The notes under the pieces are model-generated. The model was not told where the DNA came from. It was given only the letters and a program-made list of their open reading frames with translations, and made no database searches. Positions 5,808 to 5,819 of a DNA stretch of 5,819 nt are shown here, in pieces. Where the stretch lies: positions 1 to 5,819 of the forward strand of contig DCZG01000156.1 in NCBI GenBank assembly GCA_002331575.1, written 5' to 3'. Source of the stretch: Atopobium sp. UBA2090 (GTDB taxonomy: Bacteria > Actinomycetota > Coriobacteriia > Coriobacteriales > Atopobiaceae). A program made the position numbers and the translations under genes. Numbering within the stretch: position 1 is the first letter of the stretch; each line of letters opens with the position of its first letter.

Positions 5808-5819
5808 CAGCGTAAGTTG
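5800..5819 (+). repeat. hsdS 5' repeat IR1, third copy at window edge
   Basis: The last 20 bases match the first 20 of IR1 at 50-69, and the identity extends outward to 5797 (23 bp shared with 47-69). Orientation is direct to the silent cassette and inverted to hsdS. It probably starts another plus-strand hsdS cassette outside the window. Confidence 0.85.

Noticed and set aside
47..5819. Window as a closed circle, because 47-69 equals 5797-5819
   Set aside because: The matching left copy is not at the end of the sequence (46 other bases precede it), and the match is an hsdS motif present in each cassette, so a repeat explains it better than circularity.

Overview
The window carries one rightward-to-leftward (minus-strand) operon of five genes, plus plus-strand spare copies of one of them. 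Reading down the minus strand from about 5780, the order is: a small ribbon-helix-helix protein, a GIY-YIG nuclease-like protein with a DUF4357-type C-terminus, the type I methyltransferase subunit hsdM, a half-length specificity subunit hsdS, and a tyrosine recombinase. All four gene junctions are 4-base ATGA overlaps, so the set looks like a single translationally coupled unit. No hsdR restriction subunit is inside the window.

The left 2.1 kb is a shuffling hsdS locus. A promoterless, start-less hsdS cassette (34-552, plus strand) faces the expressed hsdS (1498-2121, minus strand) across the recombinase gene. The two cassettes share a 26-bp perfect inverted repeat at their 5' ends (50-75 and 2050-2075, encoding the WEQRKLGE motif) and a 24-bp perfect inverted repeat at their 3' ends (511-534 and 1591-1614, encoding DNLITLHQ). 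The window opens in the last bases of yet another plus-strand cassette, and closes inside a further copy of the 5' repeat (5800-5819), so the array extends beyond both ends. Inversion at either repeat pair would change the HsdS protein and would also turn the recombinase gene around, taking it out of the operon.

The working picture is a phase-variable type I DNA methylation/restriction system in which the recombinase exchanges target-recognition halves. The expressed HsdS has a single recognition domain followed by a 30-residue tail that does not look like HsdS, so it is either a half-subunit that dimerises or one of several alternative states.

High GC in hsdM and the two genes before it, and the HsdM/HsdS style, suggest a high-GC Gram-positive host, most likely a gut actinobacterium of the Coriobacteriia type (Collinsella/Olsenella-like). 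This is an inference from composition and family resemblance only. The hsdS cassettes and the recombinase are visibly lower in GC than hsdM, as expected of horizontally exchanged parts.
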